Source: Alphaproteobacteria bacterium (GTDB lineage Bacteria > Pseudomonadota > Alphaproteobacteria > RF32 > CAG-239). Taken from it: a DNA stretch of 45,744 bases. A program made the translations under genes and the position numbers. Positions 31,650 through 41,350 of the stretch are shown one piece after another. The stretch is taken from the NCBI GenBank assembly GCA_020025875.1, contig JAHHRI010000007.1, positions 1 through 45,744 on the forward strand, read 5' to 3'. Each line of letters begins with the position of its first letter. The first letter of the stretch is position 1. The notes under the pieces are model-generated. The model searched no databases and was not told the DNA's origin. It was given only the letters and a program-made list of their open reading frames with translations.

Positions 31650-32108
31650 TCAACCTTCAACAATAGGTTTAAATTTTTCCACCACTTTAATATAAACATT
31701 TTTTTTAAATGCTGCAATTTTTTTAATGGCTTCATCAATGTCCTCCCACGCATATGCGGAAAATTCCGGCTCTTGGGTTGCCAGATTGATCTCGCTGTCC
31801 ATTCCGTTAAAACGGAACAACACCCATCTCATATCTTGTCCGTCATACTTCTGTTTGCCGGTGTTTTTGACCTCAGGGGGAAAGGTGTAGCGCAGCGGCG
31901 TGGAGATAGTGTCTACGGGTTCTGCCGAAACAATGGACGTTTCTTCTCTGAGTTCTCTCTTTGCCGCTTCGATCAGCGTTTCGCCATCTTCAATTCCTCC
32001 TTGCGGAAATTGCCAAGCTTTGGGCAAGTCGCGGCGTTCGCATAACAGAACCTTGCGCTGTTTATTAAAAACCACAATCCCCACACATTTGCGATAAATA
32101 CCGTTCAT
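31650..32108 (-). CDS. rppH: RppH, nudix-family RNA 5'-pyrophosphohydrolase
   Basis: The product is 152 residues. The nudix box runs from 38 to 60 (GIEDGETLIEAAKRELREETSI) and keeps the metal-binding glutamates; the usual glycine before the last hydrophobic residue is a serine. The start MNGIYRKCVGIVVFNKQRKVLLCERR and the segment LPKAWQFPQGGIEDG are typical of RppH, and YVLFRFNG-like and EFSAYAWEDIDEAIKKIAAFK regions follow. RppH removes pyrophosphate from the 5' end of mRNA to start decay. The order gpmI-envC-ctpA-rppH is common in Alphaproteobacteria. Confidence 0.92.
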   Translation of the reverse strand: MNGIYRKCVGIVVFNKQRKVLLCERRDLPKAWQFPQGGIEDGETLIEAAKRELREETSIVSAEPVDTISTPLRYTFPPEVKNTGKQKYDGQDMRWVLFRFNGMDSEINLATQEPEFSAYAWEDIDEAIKKIAAFKKNVYIKVVEKFKPIVEG

Positions 32109-32159
32109 CTTTTTGTCCTTGTTTAAAAAATACGGGATAGCGAGCCGCTGCCGACAATT

Positions 32160-33470
32160 TTATTTTTTGTCGGCAGAGTATATGCTTAAGGCTTTGATTG
32201 TATCAACGGCACGCAGCAACTGATAGTCTTTCTGCAAATCTTCGTCATGGTTGTCGCTTTTGCCGTTAGGCTTTTTGTCTTTTCTGCCGGATTCGGCATT
32301 GTCGTTTTTCAAGGCGTTTTTCAGTTCGGCTTCACTGATTGTCAACCCGTCAAGATTAAGCAATTCCACTTTTGCCGGTCTGACTTCAATGTCCGGTTCT
32401 ATACCTTTGGCCTGAATGGATCGTCCGGAAGGTGTGTAGTAGCGGGCGGTGGTCAATCGAATGGCGCCGTATTGGGCAAATGGAATCACACTCTGAACAG
32501 AACCTTTTCCGAAAGATTTTTCGCCCATGATAATTGCCCGTTTGTGATCTTGCAAAGCACCGGCAAGAATTTCCGATGCCGACGCCGAGCCGTCATTGAT
32601 CAGGACGACAATGGGCAGTCCGCCGGCCGTATCGCCTTTGGTTGCGTTATATTTGATTGTGTCTTCTTCGTTGCGGGAACGGGTAGAAACAATTTCTCCT
32701 TTGTCAAGAAACAGGTCGGAAACGGCTACCGCTTGGTCAAGCAACCCGCCCGGATTGTTGCGAACATCTATAACCAGCCCTTTAATTCCGTTTTTGGTTT
32801 CTTTTTGCATTTTGTTCAGCGCGTCTTTAATATTCTTGTCCACGTCTTCGCTGAAAGAGGAAATGCGGATATAAGCAACGTCTTTGGCTTTAATTTCGCT
32901 TTTAACGGACTGTATTTTGATTTCCTCACGTTTAAGTGTCACCTCAAAAGGTTTTTCGGTGCCGCGGCGAATGGTCAGCTTAATTTTTGTTCCCGTTTTG
33001 CCGCGCATTTTATCAACGGCTTCGGTGAGCGTCATGCCGACGACGGTTGTCCCGTCAAGGCTGATGATATAGTCCCCCGGCTTTAATCCGGCTTTAAACG
33101 CAGGCGTGTCGTCAATCGGGGAAACAACTTTGACCACACCGTTTTCCATGGTCACTTCAATACCCAGTCCGCCGAATTTCCCCTGTGTTTGTTCGTTGAG
33201 ATATTGGAAGCTTTTGGCATCGAGAAAGCTGGAGTGGGGGTCAAGCGAAGAAAGCATACCGTTGATTGCCGATTCAATCAATTTTTGATCATTCACTTCT
33301 TCCACATAAGAAACTTTGGTTCTTTCCATAATTTCGCCGAAAAGGTTCAGCATTTCGTAAGTGTCTGCCGTTTCTTCTTTTTTAAGCTCCTTTTTATCGG
33401 CAGCCGCAACGCAACCCGCCGTTAGGACAATGTTGGCAATTAATGCAAATGTCAGTAATTTTTTCCACAT
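32160..33470 (-). CDS. ctpA: CtpA, S41-family C-terminal processing protease
   Basis: The product is 436 residues from the ATG at 33470, which has AGGA 10 bases upstream. A longer reading from 33569 would add 33 unrelated residues overlapping the preceding gene and is rejected. The N-terminus ends LTAGC, so the protein is secreted and may be a lipoprotein, although the -3 residue is Thr. A PDZ domain follows (VSPIDDTPAFKAGLKPGDYI). The catalytic serine is in NDGSASASEILAG and the lysine in GEKSFGKGSV. It is known in the family to trim periplasmic proteins, including peptidoglycan enzymes. It follows envC after 28 bases. Confidence 0.94.
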   Translation of the reverse strand: MWKKLLTFALIANIVLTAGCVAAADKKELKKEETADTYEMLNLFGEIMERTKVSYVEEVNDQKLIESAINGMLSSLDPHSSFLDAKSFQYLNEQTQGKFGGLGIEVTMENGVVKVVSPIDDTPAFKAGLKPGDYIISLDGTTVVGMTLTEAVDKMRGKTGTKIKLTIRRGTEKPFEVTLKREEIKIQSVKSEIKAKDVAYIRISSFSEDVDKNIKDALNKMQKETKNGIKGLVIDVRNNPGGLLDQAVAVSDLFLDKGEIVSTRSRNEEDTIKYNATKGDTAGGLPIVVLINDGSASASEILAGALQDHKRAIIMGEKSFGKGSVQSVIPFAQYGAIRLTTARYYTPSGRSIQAKGIEPDIEVRPAKVELLNLDGLTISEAELKNALKNDNAESGRKDKKPNGKSDNHDEDLQKDYQLLRAVDTIKALSIYSADKK

Positions 33471-33498
33471 AACGTTTTTCCTGTCTTTTGTTCGTTTT

Positions 33499-34782
33499 TT
33501 ATTTGGCAAACCATGCCTCCGGATCGATCGGCCGGCTGTCTTTACGCAGTTCGACATAAAGTTTGGCATCGGCGTTTTCAGACATTTGTCCGATTGGTTC
33601 GCCCGCCAGCAACATTTGCCCCACTTCGCAGTCGATACTGTTTAATCCGGCAATCAGCGACATATAGTGCTCGCCGTGTTCAATAATAATGATGTTTCCG
33701 TAACCGCGGAAAGGTCCGGCAAAGATAACGGTGCCGTCAAACGGCGAAACCACTTGCGCCATGCTTCGGGTTTTAATCGAAATACCTTTGGAGCTGACAC
33801 CTTTGGCCGTTTCCTGCCCATAAGCGACAACAATCGGTCCGCGTGCCGGCATGGAAAGCTTGCCTTTGGCCTTAACAAAGTTTTGCCCGACATCTTTTAT
33901 ATATGCCGTCTGCGATTTTATCAAGTCGTCGCTTTTTTGCTGTTCCAGCCGTTCTTTTTCTCTGCGCTCATTAATGGCCAGAGCTTCTTGCTCGGCACGA
34001 TACCTTTCCAGTGCCTCGCGCTCTTTTCGTAGTTTTTCTTGACGTTCTCGTTCCAGTTTTTCCCGCGCTTTGCGTTCTTTTTCGAGCTTAATCAACAGTT
34101 CTTTGATATCTTTGGCTTGTGCTGCCAGCTGTTCGATTTTTTGTCGGGTGGCAGCGCTTTTGTCCTCGATTTGACTGCGGATGAGTGCTTTTTTGCGAAT
34201 CAGTTTTTTCATCTGTCGATGTTCTTTTTCCAGCGCCAGTTTGTTGTTGGAAATGTTTTTGACCTGTTGCTCAATTTTGCTTTTTTTGGTGGCGATATTG
34301 TCCAGCTTCTTCCTGATTTGAGAGGCTTCTTCCGCCAGAAAGGGCACGGTTTCCCGAAGCAACATGGCACTTCTTATAATTTCAACCGGCGTCAGTGGCT
34401 GCACAAACAATGATTCTGTCGGTTTTAATGCCAGATTTTGCAATGCGTAAATTGTCTGGATTAGGTTTTCGTCTTCTTTGATAAAGTCATCTTCGGCGGC
34501 AATCAGCTCTTTTTGCAGCCGCGCCAATTCCCTTTCCATTTTCGATATTTTGTCTTCGGTGTTTTGGATCTGCCGTGCTTTGTTAACCATTTGTTTGCTC
34601 ACCGTTGCCATTTCAACGCTGATTTTGGCAGCCTGCGCCTGCAACCGCTTATGTTCAAAGCTTTTTTGTTCCACTTGCAGCTGGATGGCTTCCAGATCTT
34701 TGCGGGAAACGGTTGCGGCTGCTGACGGGTTAACCGTCAGCAGACTGAAAAGCAAGGTTAAAAAGATAGTTTGTGTTTTCAA
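33499..34782 (-). CDS. envC: EnvC/NlpD-like murein hydrolase activator with a degenerate LytM (M23) domain
   Basis: The product is 427 residues. A signal peptide (MKTQTIFLTLLFSLLTVNPSAAA) is followed by a long coiled coil (about 25-285) rich in K, E, Q and R, as in EnvC. The C-terminal LytM domain (about 310-425) keeps the fold, including VVSPFDGTVIFAGPFRGYGNIIIIEHGEHY and KLYVELRKDSRPIDPEAWF. The zinc-binding histidines of active M23 enzymes are replaced, so it should activate amidases rather than cut peptidoglycan itself. It is flanked by gpmI and ctpA. Confidence 0.88.
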   Translation of the reverse strand: MKTQTIFLTLLFSLLTVNPSAAATVSRKDLEAIQLQVEQKSFEHKRLQAQAAKISVEMATVSKQMVNKARQIQNTEDKISKMERELARLQKELIAAEDDFIKEDENLIQTIYALQNLALKPTESLFVQPLTPVEIIRSAMLLRETVPFLAEEASQIRKKLDNIATKKSKIEQQVKNISNNKLALEKEHRQMKKLIRKKALIRSQIEDKSAATRQKIEQLAAQAKDIKELLIKLEKERKAREKLERERQEKLRKEREALERYRAEQEALAINERREKERLEQQKSDDLIKSQTAYIKDVGQNFVKAKGKLSMPARGPIVVAYGQETAKGVSSKGISIKTRSMAQVVSPFDGTVIFAGPFRGYGNIIIIEHGEHYMSLIAGLNSIDCEVGQMLLAGEPIGQMSENADAKLYVELRKDSRPIDPEAWFAK

Positions 34783-34806
34783 CGGCAGTCGTCTCCGAAG
34801 CTGGTT

Positions 34807-36342
34807 CTATTTGCGCACTAAAAGCGATTTGCCCGTCATTTCCGTCGGCTGCCGAATATCGAGCAGATCGAGCAAAGTGGGAGAAATGTCTGCCAGCTTA
34901 CCGTTGTTGAGCGCAACAATATCTTTAGGACCGTTGACCAACACGGCCTGCACATCACCGATGGTGTGCGCCGTATAGGGCTGACCGGTCTTTTCGTCGA
35001 CCATTTTTTCCGCATTACCGTGATCGGCAGTCACTAAGAGCACACCGTCAACATCTCTGATTGCTTTGATGACTTTGCCAAGGCATTCATCGACGGCGGC
35101 AACCGCTTTCAGGGCAGCTTCCATAATGCCGGTATGACCGACCATGTCGCCGTTGGCAAAATTGCAGATGATAACGTCAAATTTTTGGTTTTCGATAGCA
35201 TCGACCAGATGATCGGTTACCTCATAAACAGACATTTCCGGTTTTAAGTCATAGGTGGCAACTTTGGGGCTGGGAACGAGGATTCTCGATTCTCCGGCAA
35301 ATTCTTTTTCTTCGCCGCCGTTGAAAAAGAAGGTGACATGAGCATATTTTTCGGTTTCGGCAATTCGTAGTTGGGTGAGCCCGTTTTGTGCCACCACTTC
35401 GCCAAAGATATGTGTCAGAGCTTCCGGCGGGAACATGGTTTTCATAAAGCGATTGTGATCAACCGAATATTCGGTCATTCCGACGGCCATTGACAATTCC
35501 GCGGTTTTTTTGCGTTCAAAGCCGGTAAATTCTTTATCGGCCAGCGCATAAAGAATTTCGCGGGCACGGTCAGCGCGGAAGTTGGCCATCAACACGGCAT
35601 CACCGTCTTCAAAACCTTGATAATTGCCGATCACGACGGGAACGACAAATTCGTCGCTGACTTTTTCGGCATAAGAAGCTTTGATGGCTTCGACGGCGGA
35701 AGCAAAACGTTTGCCTTCTGCCAGAACCATGTTGTTATAGGCTTTTTCCACCCGATCCCAGCGTTTGTCGCGATCCATGGCGTAGAAACGTCCGGCAACG
35801 GTGGCAATTTTGACATTATCCATGGCCGCGGTTTCTTTTTCAAATTCGCCGACAAATTCAGCAGCCGATTCCGGCGGTGTGTCGCGCCCGTCTAAAAAGG
35901 CATGAACATCTGTTTTTACGCCGTTTTCGTTTAAAATGCCTGCCAAAGCAACAATGTGAGCCTGAGAAGAATGGACACCGCCGGGCGACATCAATCCCAT
36001 CAGGTGGCAAGTTTTGTTGTTTTCCTTCAGTTTATGGATCAGTTCTGAAAGAATGGGATTTTTTTGAAGTGAGCCGTCTTTTGTTGCCAAATCAATCTTC
36101 GGCAGGTCTTGCATAACAACCCGACCGGCACCAAGATTGGTGTGTCCCACTTCCGAGTTGCCCATCTGACCTTCGGGCAGCCCGACGGCCAGTCCGGAAG
36201 TTTGTATCAGACAGTGCGGATATTCTTTCAGACATTGATGCCAGTGGGGGGTGTGTCCCTGCTCAATGGCGTTATCCGGAGTAATTTCCTTGCGGTAGCC
36301 CCAACCATCCAAAATTAACAGCATTACGGGTTTCTGTCTCAT
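34807..36342 (-). CDS. gpmI: GpmI, 2,3-bisphosphoglycerate-independent phosphoglycerate mutase
   Basis: The product is 511 residues, the family length. The alkaline-phosphatase-fold metal site starts with D12 in LILDGWGYRKE. The catalytic serine is S63 in GQMGNSEVGHTNLGAGRVV. The later motifs HAFLDGRDTPPESA, CNFANGDMVGHTG and VTADHGNAEKM supply the metal and phosphate contacts. It interconverts 3- and 2-phosphoglycerate in glycolysis and gluconeogenesis. Strong ribosome binding site AAAGGA before the ATG. It heads the leftward gpmI-envC-ctpA-rppH group. Confidence 0.97.
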   Translation of the reverse strand: MRQKPVMLLILDGWGYRKEITPDNAIEQGHTPHWHQCLKEYPHCLIQTSGLAVGLPEGQMGNSEVGHTNLGAGRVVMQDLPKIDLATKDGSLQKNPILSELIHKLKENNKTCHLMGLMSPGGVHSSQAHIVALAGILNENGVKTDVHAFLDGRDTPPESAAEFVGEFEKETAAMDNVKIATVAGRFYAMDRDKRWDRVEKAYNNMVLAEGKRFASAVEAIKASYAEKVSDEFVVPVVIGNYQGFEDGDAVLMANFRADRAREILYALADKEFTGFERKKTAELSMAVGMTEYSVDHNRFMKTMFPPEALTHIFGEVVAQNGLTQLRIAETEKYAHVTFFFNGGEEKEFAGESRILVPSPKVATYDLKPEMSVYEVTDHLVDAIENQKFDVIICNFANGDMVGHTGIMEAALKAVAAVDECLGKVIKAIRDVDGVLLVTADHGNAEKMVDEKTGQPYTAHTIGDVQAVLVNGPKDIVALNNGKLADISPTLLDLLDIRQPTEMTGKSLLVRK

Positions 36343-36445
36343 TTTCTTTATCCTTTGTATTTTCTTTCGATTCTTATTTTAAGCTGATTATATATAATTA
36401 CTTTTAGAATAAAAGCCCTAAATTGATATCTTTTTGCAAAAAAAA

Positions 36446-38320
36446 TCACTTATCGCTTTCTGCCGCCGTCATCACTTTTTTCCATATTTCTGCCGGCAAA
36501 GTTCCGCCGCCAACACCATTCATCGGCGAGTTGTCGTCGTTACCAACCCAAACGGCACCTACATAACGATCGGTAAATCCGACAAACCAAGCATCACGGT
36601 AGTCTTGTGAGGTGCCGGTTTTGCCGGCTGCAAAAAACGGTGTTTGCGCCCTTTTGCCGGTACCTTCAAGAATCACCGCTTCCATCATTTCGGTCATGGC
36701 TTCAACGGTGTCATCATCTAAAATGCGTTGTTGATCGTCTTCTTCGTAGAGCCGAGTGTAAAGCGGGTAGCCTTCGCGAGTATAAATTTCGGTAATTGAG
36801 TAGGGCCAAGCGGCATATCCGCCGTTGGCAACGGCCGTGTAGGCCACCGCCATGTCGAGAACTTTGACTGCCGAACTGCCGAGAACCATTGCCGGCGTTT
36901 CTTCTATCGGGGTTGATATACCCATTTTGCGCGCCGTGCGGATAATTTCCGCGAATGATAATTTTTGTGCCAAATTGACGGTCGCCAAATTCAGCGAACG
37001 GACAAAAGCCTCTTTGAGGGTAACCGTCCCGTAATATTTTTTGCTGTGGTTCTCTGGTTTCCAACGGCCGATGGTGATCGGATAGTCGTCGATTTTGTCA
37101 TCTGTCTCCCAGCCTTCTTCAAGTGCCGTCAAATAAACAAAGGGCTTAAATGCCGACCCCGGCTGTCGCAACGCCTGAGTGGCGCGGTTAAATTGGCTTT
37201 TTTCATAATTGATGCCGCCGACCATGGCTTTAACGGCACCGCTCTTGTCTAAAACCACCACGGCTCCGTTGGTCACGTTTTTGCTTTGCGCATTGGCAAA
37301 AATAGCTTGCCGAAGCGCCGATTCCGCCGCTTTCTGAATTTTCTTGTCCAGAGTGGTGTAGACATTGATATCGTTTTCGCGCTCGCCGATATAAGCGTTT
37401 ACTTCCGCATAAACCCAGTCGGCAAAATATTTTCCGCCGGCAAGTTTGTTGTGAAGGCTTGCGCCTGTCGGCATTTTGAGCGCCTTTGTTTTTTGTTCGG
37501 GCGTGATGATGGCGGCATTGACCATATTCTGAAGGACGACAGCCGCCCGCTCAACGGCTCTTTTTTTGTCGGCAGAAGGGTTGTAACGTGCCGGAGCTTT
37601 AAGGAGTCCGGCAATAACGGCACCTTCCAACATATTGAGATCACGCGAACTTTTGTGAAAATACTTTTGTGAGGCCGCCTCAATTCCGTAAGTGCCGCTT
37701 CCCATGTAGACACGGTTGAGGTAAAGAGTCAGAATCTGATCTTTGGAAAACTTCCTTTCCAGCCAAAAAGCCATCAGCAATTCTTGCACCTTGCGTTTGA
37801 TGTTTTTCTGCGGGGTCAGAAACAAATTTTTTGCCACTTGTTGAGTGATGGTGCTGCCGCCTTGGGCATAGCGTCCTTTGATCAGGTTGGCAGCCATGGC
37901 GCGGGTAAAGGCAATCATATCGAAACCGAAATGGGAATAAAAGCGTCGATCTTCGGTGGCAATGACGGCATCAATGACATAAGGGGGCAGTTCCGAAGGG
38001 TAGACGACTTCCGAATAGACATTGCCGAAAGTGCGAATTTCCTGCCCGTTTTCGGCAATAATCGACGTTGACGGCTGTCGGGTGCGGGAAACGGCTTGCT
38101 CTATGTCGGGCAGGGTTAAAAAACAATAGCCGACATAAAGCGCCGTGACGGCGGCAACAATTAACCCGATCAAAAACAATATCTTCAACCAAAAAAAACC
38201 GGTTGTCTTTTGAGGCTTGCGGGAAGCTTTTTTCCTGCCGCCGTTTTTCTTTTTGCCGCTTGTTTTTTTCTCCGCCGATCGGTTGCCGCCTTTTTTTTCA
38301 TGCTTTGCGTTTGTCGCCAT
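36446..38320 (-). CDS. Class A penicillin-binding protein (PBP1a family), bifunctional peptidoglycan synthase
   Basis: The product is 624 residues from the ATG at 38320, preceded by AGGGG; a longer frame from 38386 adds 22 residues without a ribosome site. A basic, lysine-rich N-terminus (GRKKASRKPQKT) precedes one membrane segment (about 45-70). The glycosyltransferase domain contains VIATEDRRFYSHFGFD and GGSTITQQVAKNLFL. The transpeptidase has SxxK as GSAFKP, SxN as RSLNLATVN and KTG as AAGKTGTSQDY, so both activities should be present. The lipoprotein at 16439-17881 may be its activator. The gene is divergent from polA. Confidence 0.94.
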   Translation of the reverse strand: MATNAKHEKKGGNRSAEKKTSGKKKNGGRKKASRKPQKTTGFFWLKILFLIGLIVAAVTALYVGYCFLTLPDIEQAVSRTRQPSTSIIAENGQEIRTFGNVYSEVVYPSELPPYVIDAVIATEDRRFYSHFGFDMIAFTRAMAANLIKGRYAQGGSTITQQVAKNLFLTPQKNIKRKVQELLMAFWLERKFSKDQILTLYLNRVYMGSGTYGIEAASQKYFHKSSRDLNMLEGAVIAGLLKAPARYNPSADKKRAVERAAVVLQNMVNAAIITPEQKTKALKMPTGASLHNKLAGGKYFADWVYAEVNAYIGERENDINVYTTLDKKIQKAAESALRQAIFANAQSKNVTNGAVVVLDKSGAVKAMVGGINYEKSQFNRATQALRQPGSAFKPFVYLTALEEGWETDDKIDDYPITIGRWKPENHSKKYYGTVTLKEAFVRSLNLATVNLAQKLSFAEIIRTARKMGISTPIEETPAMVLGSSAVKVLDMAVAYTAVANGGYAAWPYSITEIYTREGYPLYTRLYEEDDQQRILDDDTVEAMTEMMEAVILEGTGKRAQTPFFAAGKTGTSQDYRDAWFVGFTDRYVGAVWVGNDDNSPMNGVGGGTLPAEIWKKVMTAAESDK

Positions 38321-38402
38321 TTTTTCCCCTCGTTTGCGATTCTTCCGACCATTATAGCCGAAAAATGTCACCAATAAGTTAAGCATAAGACATATTTCTC
38401 GG

Positions 38403-38431
38403 TTGGCTTATCGGCGGTGATGGTTTATATT
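38403..38431 (+). promoter_or_regulatory. Probable sigma-70-type promoter for polA
   Basis: TTGGCT (38403-38408) and TATATT (38426-38431) are separated by 17 bases, with four and five of six matches to the consensus. It lies 31 bp before the polA start. Confidence 0.55.
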
Positions 38432-38462
38432 TGAAGACAAAAGATAAAAGAAAGGAAAAACA

Positions 38463-41213
38463 ATGACGGAAAAAATCTGCTTGATTGACGGCTCAGGGTA
38501 TATCTTCCGCGCTTTTTACGGTTTACCGCCGCTTACCGCACCGGACGGCACACCGGTTAACGCGGTATACGGATTTACCAATATGTTTTTGAAACTCACT
38601 TCCAAAATCGGCTGCGATTATACCTTGGTGCTGTTTGATGCCAAAAGAGAAAATTTCCGAAATCAAATTTTTCCCGAATATAAAGCCACTCGGCGCGAAG
38701 TTCCGGAAGATCTGATCCCGCAATTTCCGATTATTCGCGAGGCGGTTGGCGCTCTCAACCTCAATTTTCTCGAAATGGAAGGCTATGAAGCAGACGACCT
38801 GATAGCCACTTATGCACGTTTGGCACTCGCAAAAGGTATGGAAGCGGTTATTGTTTCGGCAGACAAAGACTTGATGCAGTTAATCCGCTCCGGAGTTGAA
38901 TTTTACGATCCGATGAAAGACAAGTTTTTCGGTCCCGAAGATGTTAAGGAAAAATTCGGTGTTTATCCCGATAAAGTGGTTGATGTGCAGGCATTGTCCG
39001 GCGACAGTACCGATAATGTGCCCGGAGTCCCCGGTATCGGCCCCAAAATTGCCGCCGAATTGGTCAACACTTTCGGTTCGTTGGATCAGGTGCTGGCACA
39101 TGCCGGCGAAATCAAACAAAACAAACGGCGGGAAACGCTTTTGGCCAATCTTGACAATGCCCGTGTTTCACAGGCATTGGTGCGCCTGCGTGATGATGTG
39201 CCGGTAAAAAAACATCCGGAAGATTATCCTTGCCGTTGTCCCGAACTGCCGCAGGTGGAGGCATTTGCCGTCAAATACGGTTTCAACAGCCTAAAGCCGA
39301 GACTGGCTCGGTGGGTGGAAGAACAATGTAAGAAAGTTTATCCCGATGCCGCCCCGAAACAAGAAGAAAAAAAAGACTATCAGACGGCGCAGAACGATAA
39401 AATGCTGGAAGATTGGCGGCGGTTGATTGAAAAAGAAGGGGCTTTCGCCATCAAAGTTCTGGCAGAGGGAACCAATCCGGTTTTTGATCGGGCGGTCGGC
39501 GTGGCGTTGGCTGTCGATAAGGGGCGGGCACTTTATCTGCCGTTTGCCGCCCATGCGGAAAAAACGGAGAGGTTTGATCTTTTTGCCGTTGCCGAAAATA
39601 AACAATCGGAAAGTGTGTCGGCTTCTGCCGCCGCGTCTTTTTTACGGTCGCTGCTGACCGATCCTTCGCTTTTAAAAATTGGTCACGATCTCAAACGTGA
39701 TCTGCATTTTCTTTTTCGTTTTTTGGCCAAAGAAACATCTTTTACGCCTTATGATGATGTTGAAGTCATTTCTTATATTCTCGATTCGACATCCCACGGT
39801 CACGGGTTGACGGAGTTGGCAAGCCTTTTTCTCGGTTTTGAAATGACAAATCCGGATAAGCTTTTTGGCGTTGGTCGCCAAAAGACGGAGATCGGGGATC
39901 TCGATCCCGAAACCGTTGCCGATTATGCCTGTGAACAGGCCGATGTCGTTTTTCGGCTGCACAAGACATTGCGCCCTCGGTTGACGCAAGAGCGGATGTC
40001 TGCCGTCTATGAGCATTATGACCGCCCGCTGGTTGCCACTTTGTTTGAAATGGAAAAAAACGGTGTTTCGGTTAATGTTTCCCGCCTAAAGGAACTGAGT
40101 GCGGAGTTTGAAATGCGCCAACATGAGCTGGAAAAAGAAATTTTTGCCATGGCCGGCGAGGAGTTCAATCTCGGTTCGCCCAAGCAGATCGGTGAAATAT
40201 TATACGGCAAGCTGGGGCTGAAGGGTAAGAAAAGTGCCAACGGCGGTTATCAGACAGGGGCGGAAGTGCTGGAAAAAATGGCGGAAGAACATCCCTTACC
40301 AAGCAAAATTCTTGATTGGCGGGTTGTTGCTAAATTAAAGTCCACCTATACCGATGCCCTGTTGACGCAGATTGATAAAAATCAGCGCATTCATACCACC
40401 TACAGCCAGACAACCGTCAACACCGGTCGACTGTCTTCCGCCAATCCCAATTTGCAAAATATTCCGGTGCGTAGCCAAGAAGGTCTGAAGATTCGCCGTT
40501 GTTTTGTCGCTCGGTCGGGATACAAGCTCATTTCTGCGGACTATTCACAGGTGGAACTACGGCTGATGGCCGTGTTGGCCGACGTAAAAGCCTTGAAAGA
40601 AGCTTTTGCTGCCGACATAGATATTCATACCGCCACCGCCAAGCAAATTTTTGGCTTGTCGCAGGAACAAGTAACGCCCAATATCCGCCGTCACGCCAAG
40701 GCGATCAATTTCGGAGTTATTTACGGCATTTCTCAATATGGATTGGCTAAACAGATCGGCATTTCCAACGACGAAGCAAAAAAATATATAGATACATATT
40801 TTGCCAAGATGCCGGAAATTAAACGCTATATGGAACAAACCATTGAGTTTGCGCGTCAAAACGGTTATGTTACAACGCCTTTCGGACGCAAATGCGCGGT
40901 ATCGGGGATCAATGACAAAAACCGCCGGATAGTTTCTTTTGCCGAACGGGCGGCAATTAATGCCCCTATTCAGGGTGGTGCCGCCGACATCATGAAAAAG
41001 GCCATGAACGAGGTGTTTGTTCGGCTCAAAGAAAGCGGGCTCAAGGGCAAAATTTTGCTGCAGGTACACGACGAAATGGTGTTGGAGGCTCCGGAAGAAC
41101 AGGCGGAAGAAACGGCGCGCCTGCTGAAAGAAACAATGGAAAATGTTGTCCGCTATGATGTTGCTTTCATTGCCGAAACGGGGATCGGCGACAGTTGGGT
41201 TGAAGCGCACTGA
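38463..41213 (+). CDS. polA: DNA polymerase I, with an apparently impaired 3'-5' proofreading domain
   Basis: The product is 916 residues. The N-terminal 5' nuclease (about 1-290) has LIDGSGYIFRAFYGLPPLTA, EADDLIATYA and VSADKDLMQL. A 3'-5' exonuclease-like domain follows (about 310-500), but where active enzymes carry the Asp-x-Glu pair of motif I this one reads FAIKVLAEG near residue 328. The later aspartate in LKRDLHFL and the DDVEVISYILDS region remain. The polymerase is intact: SADYSQVELRLM near 692 (motif A), RRHAKAINFGVIYG (motif B) and QVHDEMVLE near 868 (motif C). The enzyme acts in Okazaki fragment processing and repair. It is followed by gyrB after 137 bases. Confidence 0.95.
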   Translation: MTEKICLIDGSGYIFRAFYGLPPLTAPDGTPVNAVYGFTNMFLKLTSKIGCDYTLVLFDAKRENFRNQIFPEYKATRREVPEDLIPQFPIIREAVGALNLNFLEMEGYEADDLIATYARLALAKGMEAVIVSADKDLMQLIRSGVEFYDPMKDKFFGPEDVKEKFGVYPDKVVDVQALSGDSTDNVPGVPGIGPKIAAELVNTFGSLDQVLAHAGEIKQNKRRETLLANLDNARVSQALVRLRDDVPVKKHPEDYPCRCPELPQVEAFAVKYGFNSLKPRLARWVEEQCKKVYPDAAPKQEEKKDYQTAQNDKMLEDWRRLIEKEGAFAIKVLAEGTNPVFDRAVGVALAVDKGRALYLPFAAHAEKTERFDLFAVAENKQSESVSASAAASFLRSLLTDPSLLKIGHDLKRDLHFLFRFLAKETSFTPYDDVEVISYILDSTSHGHGLTELASLFLGFEMTNPDKLFGVGRQKTEIGDLDPETVADYACEQADVVFRLHKTLRPRLTQERMSAVYEHYDRPLVATLFEMEKNGVSVNVSRLKELSAEFEMRQHELEKEIFAMAGEEFNLGSPKQIGEILYGKLGLKGKKSANGGYQTGAEVLEKMAEEHPLPSKILDWRVVAKLKSTYTDALLTQIDKNQRIHTTYSQTTVNTGRLSSANPNLQNIPVRSQEGLKIRRCFVARSGYKLISADYSQVELRLMAVLADVKALKEAFAADIDIHTATAKQIFGLSQEQVTPNIRRHAKAINFGVIYGISQYGLAKQIGISNDEAKKYIDTYFAKMPEIKRYMEQTIEFARQNGYVTTPFGRKCAVSGINDKNRRIVSFAERAAINAPIQGGAADIMKKAMNEVFVRLKESGLKGKILLQVHDEMVLEAPEEQAEETARLLKETMENVVRYDVAFIAETGIGDSWVEAH

Positions 41214-41350
41214 AAAAGGTGCCCCGAAACAGCGTAAAATATACACAAAAGCGTTAATCTTTCGCAATTTTCGCTTGGGTTTTGTGCGAAAATATTGTAT
41301 GTTTGCAAATAGTGAAAACGTATCGAAAATAAATTGAAGGAAGATAACTT

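Noticed and set aside
32247..33086. Rightward open frame of 279 residues opposite ctpA.
   Set aside because: It is antisense to a complete S41 protease and is rich in Phe, Val and Gly as expected for a complement of coding DNA.
33471..33569. Longer N-terminus for ctpA.
   Set aside because: It overlaps the envC stop, has no ribosome site, and would place 33 basic residues before a clear signal peptide.
38321..38386. Longer N-terminus for the class A penicillin-binding protein.
   Set aside because: The ATG at 38320 has AGGGG upstream and gives the usual lysine-rich cytoplasmic tail followed by the membrane segment.
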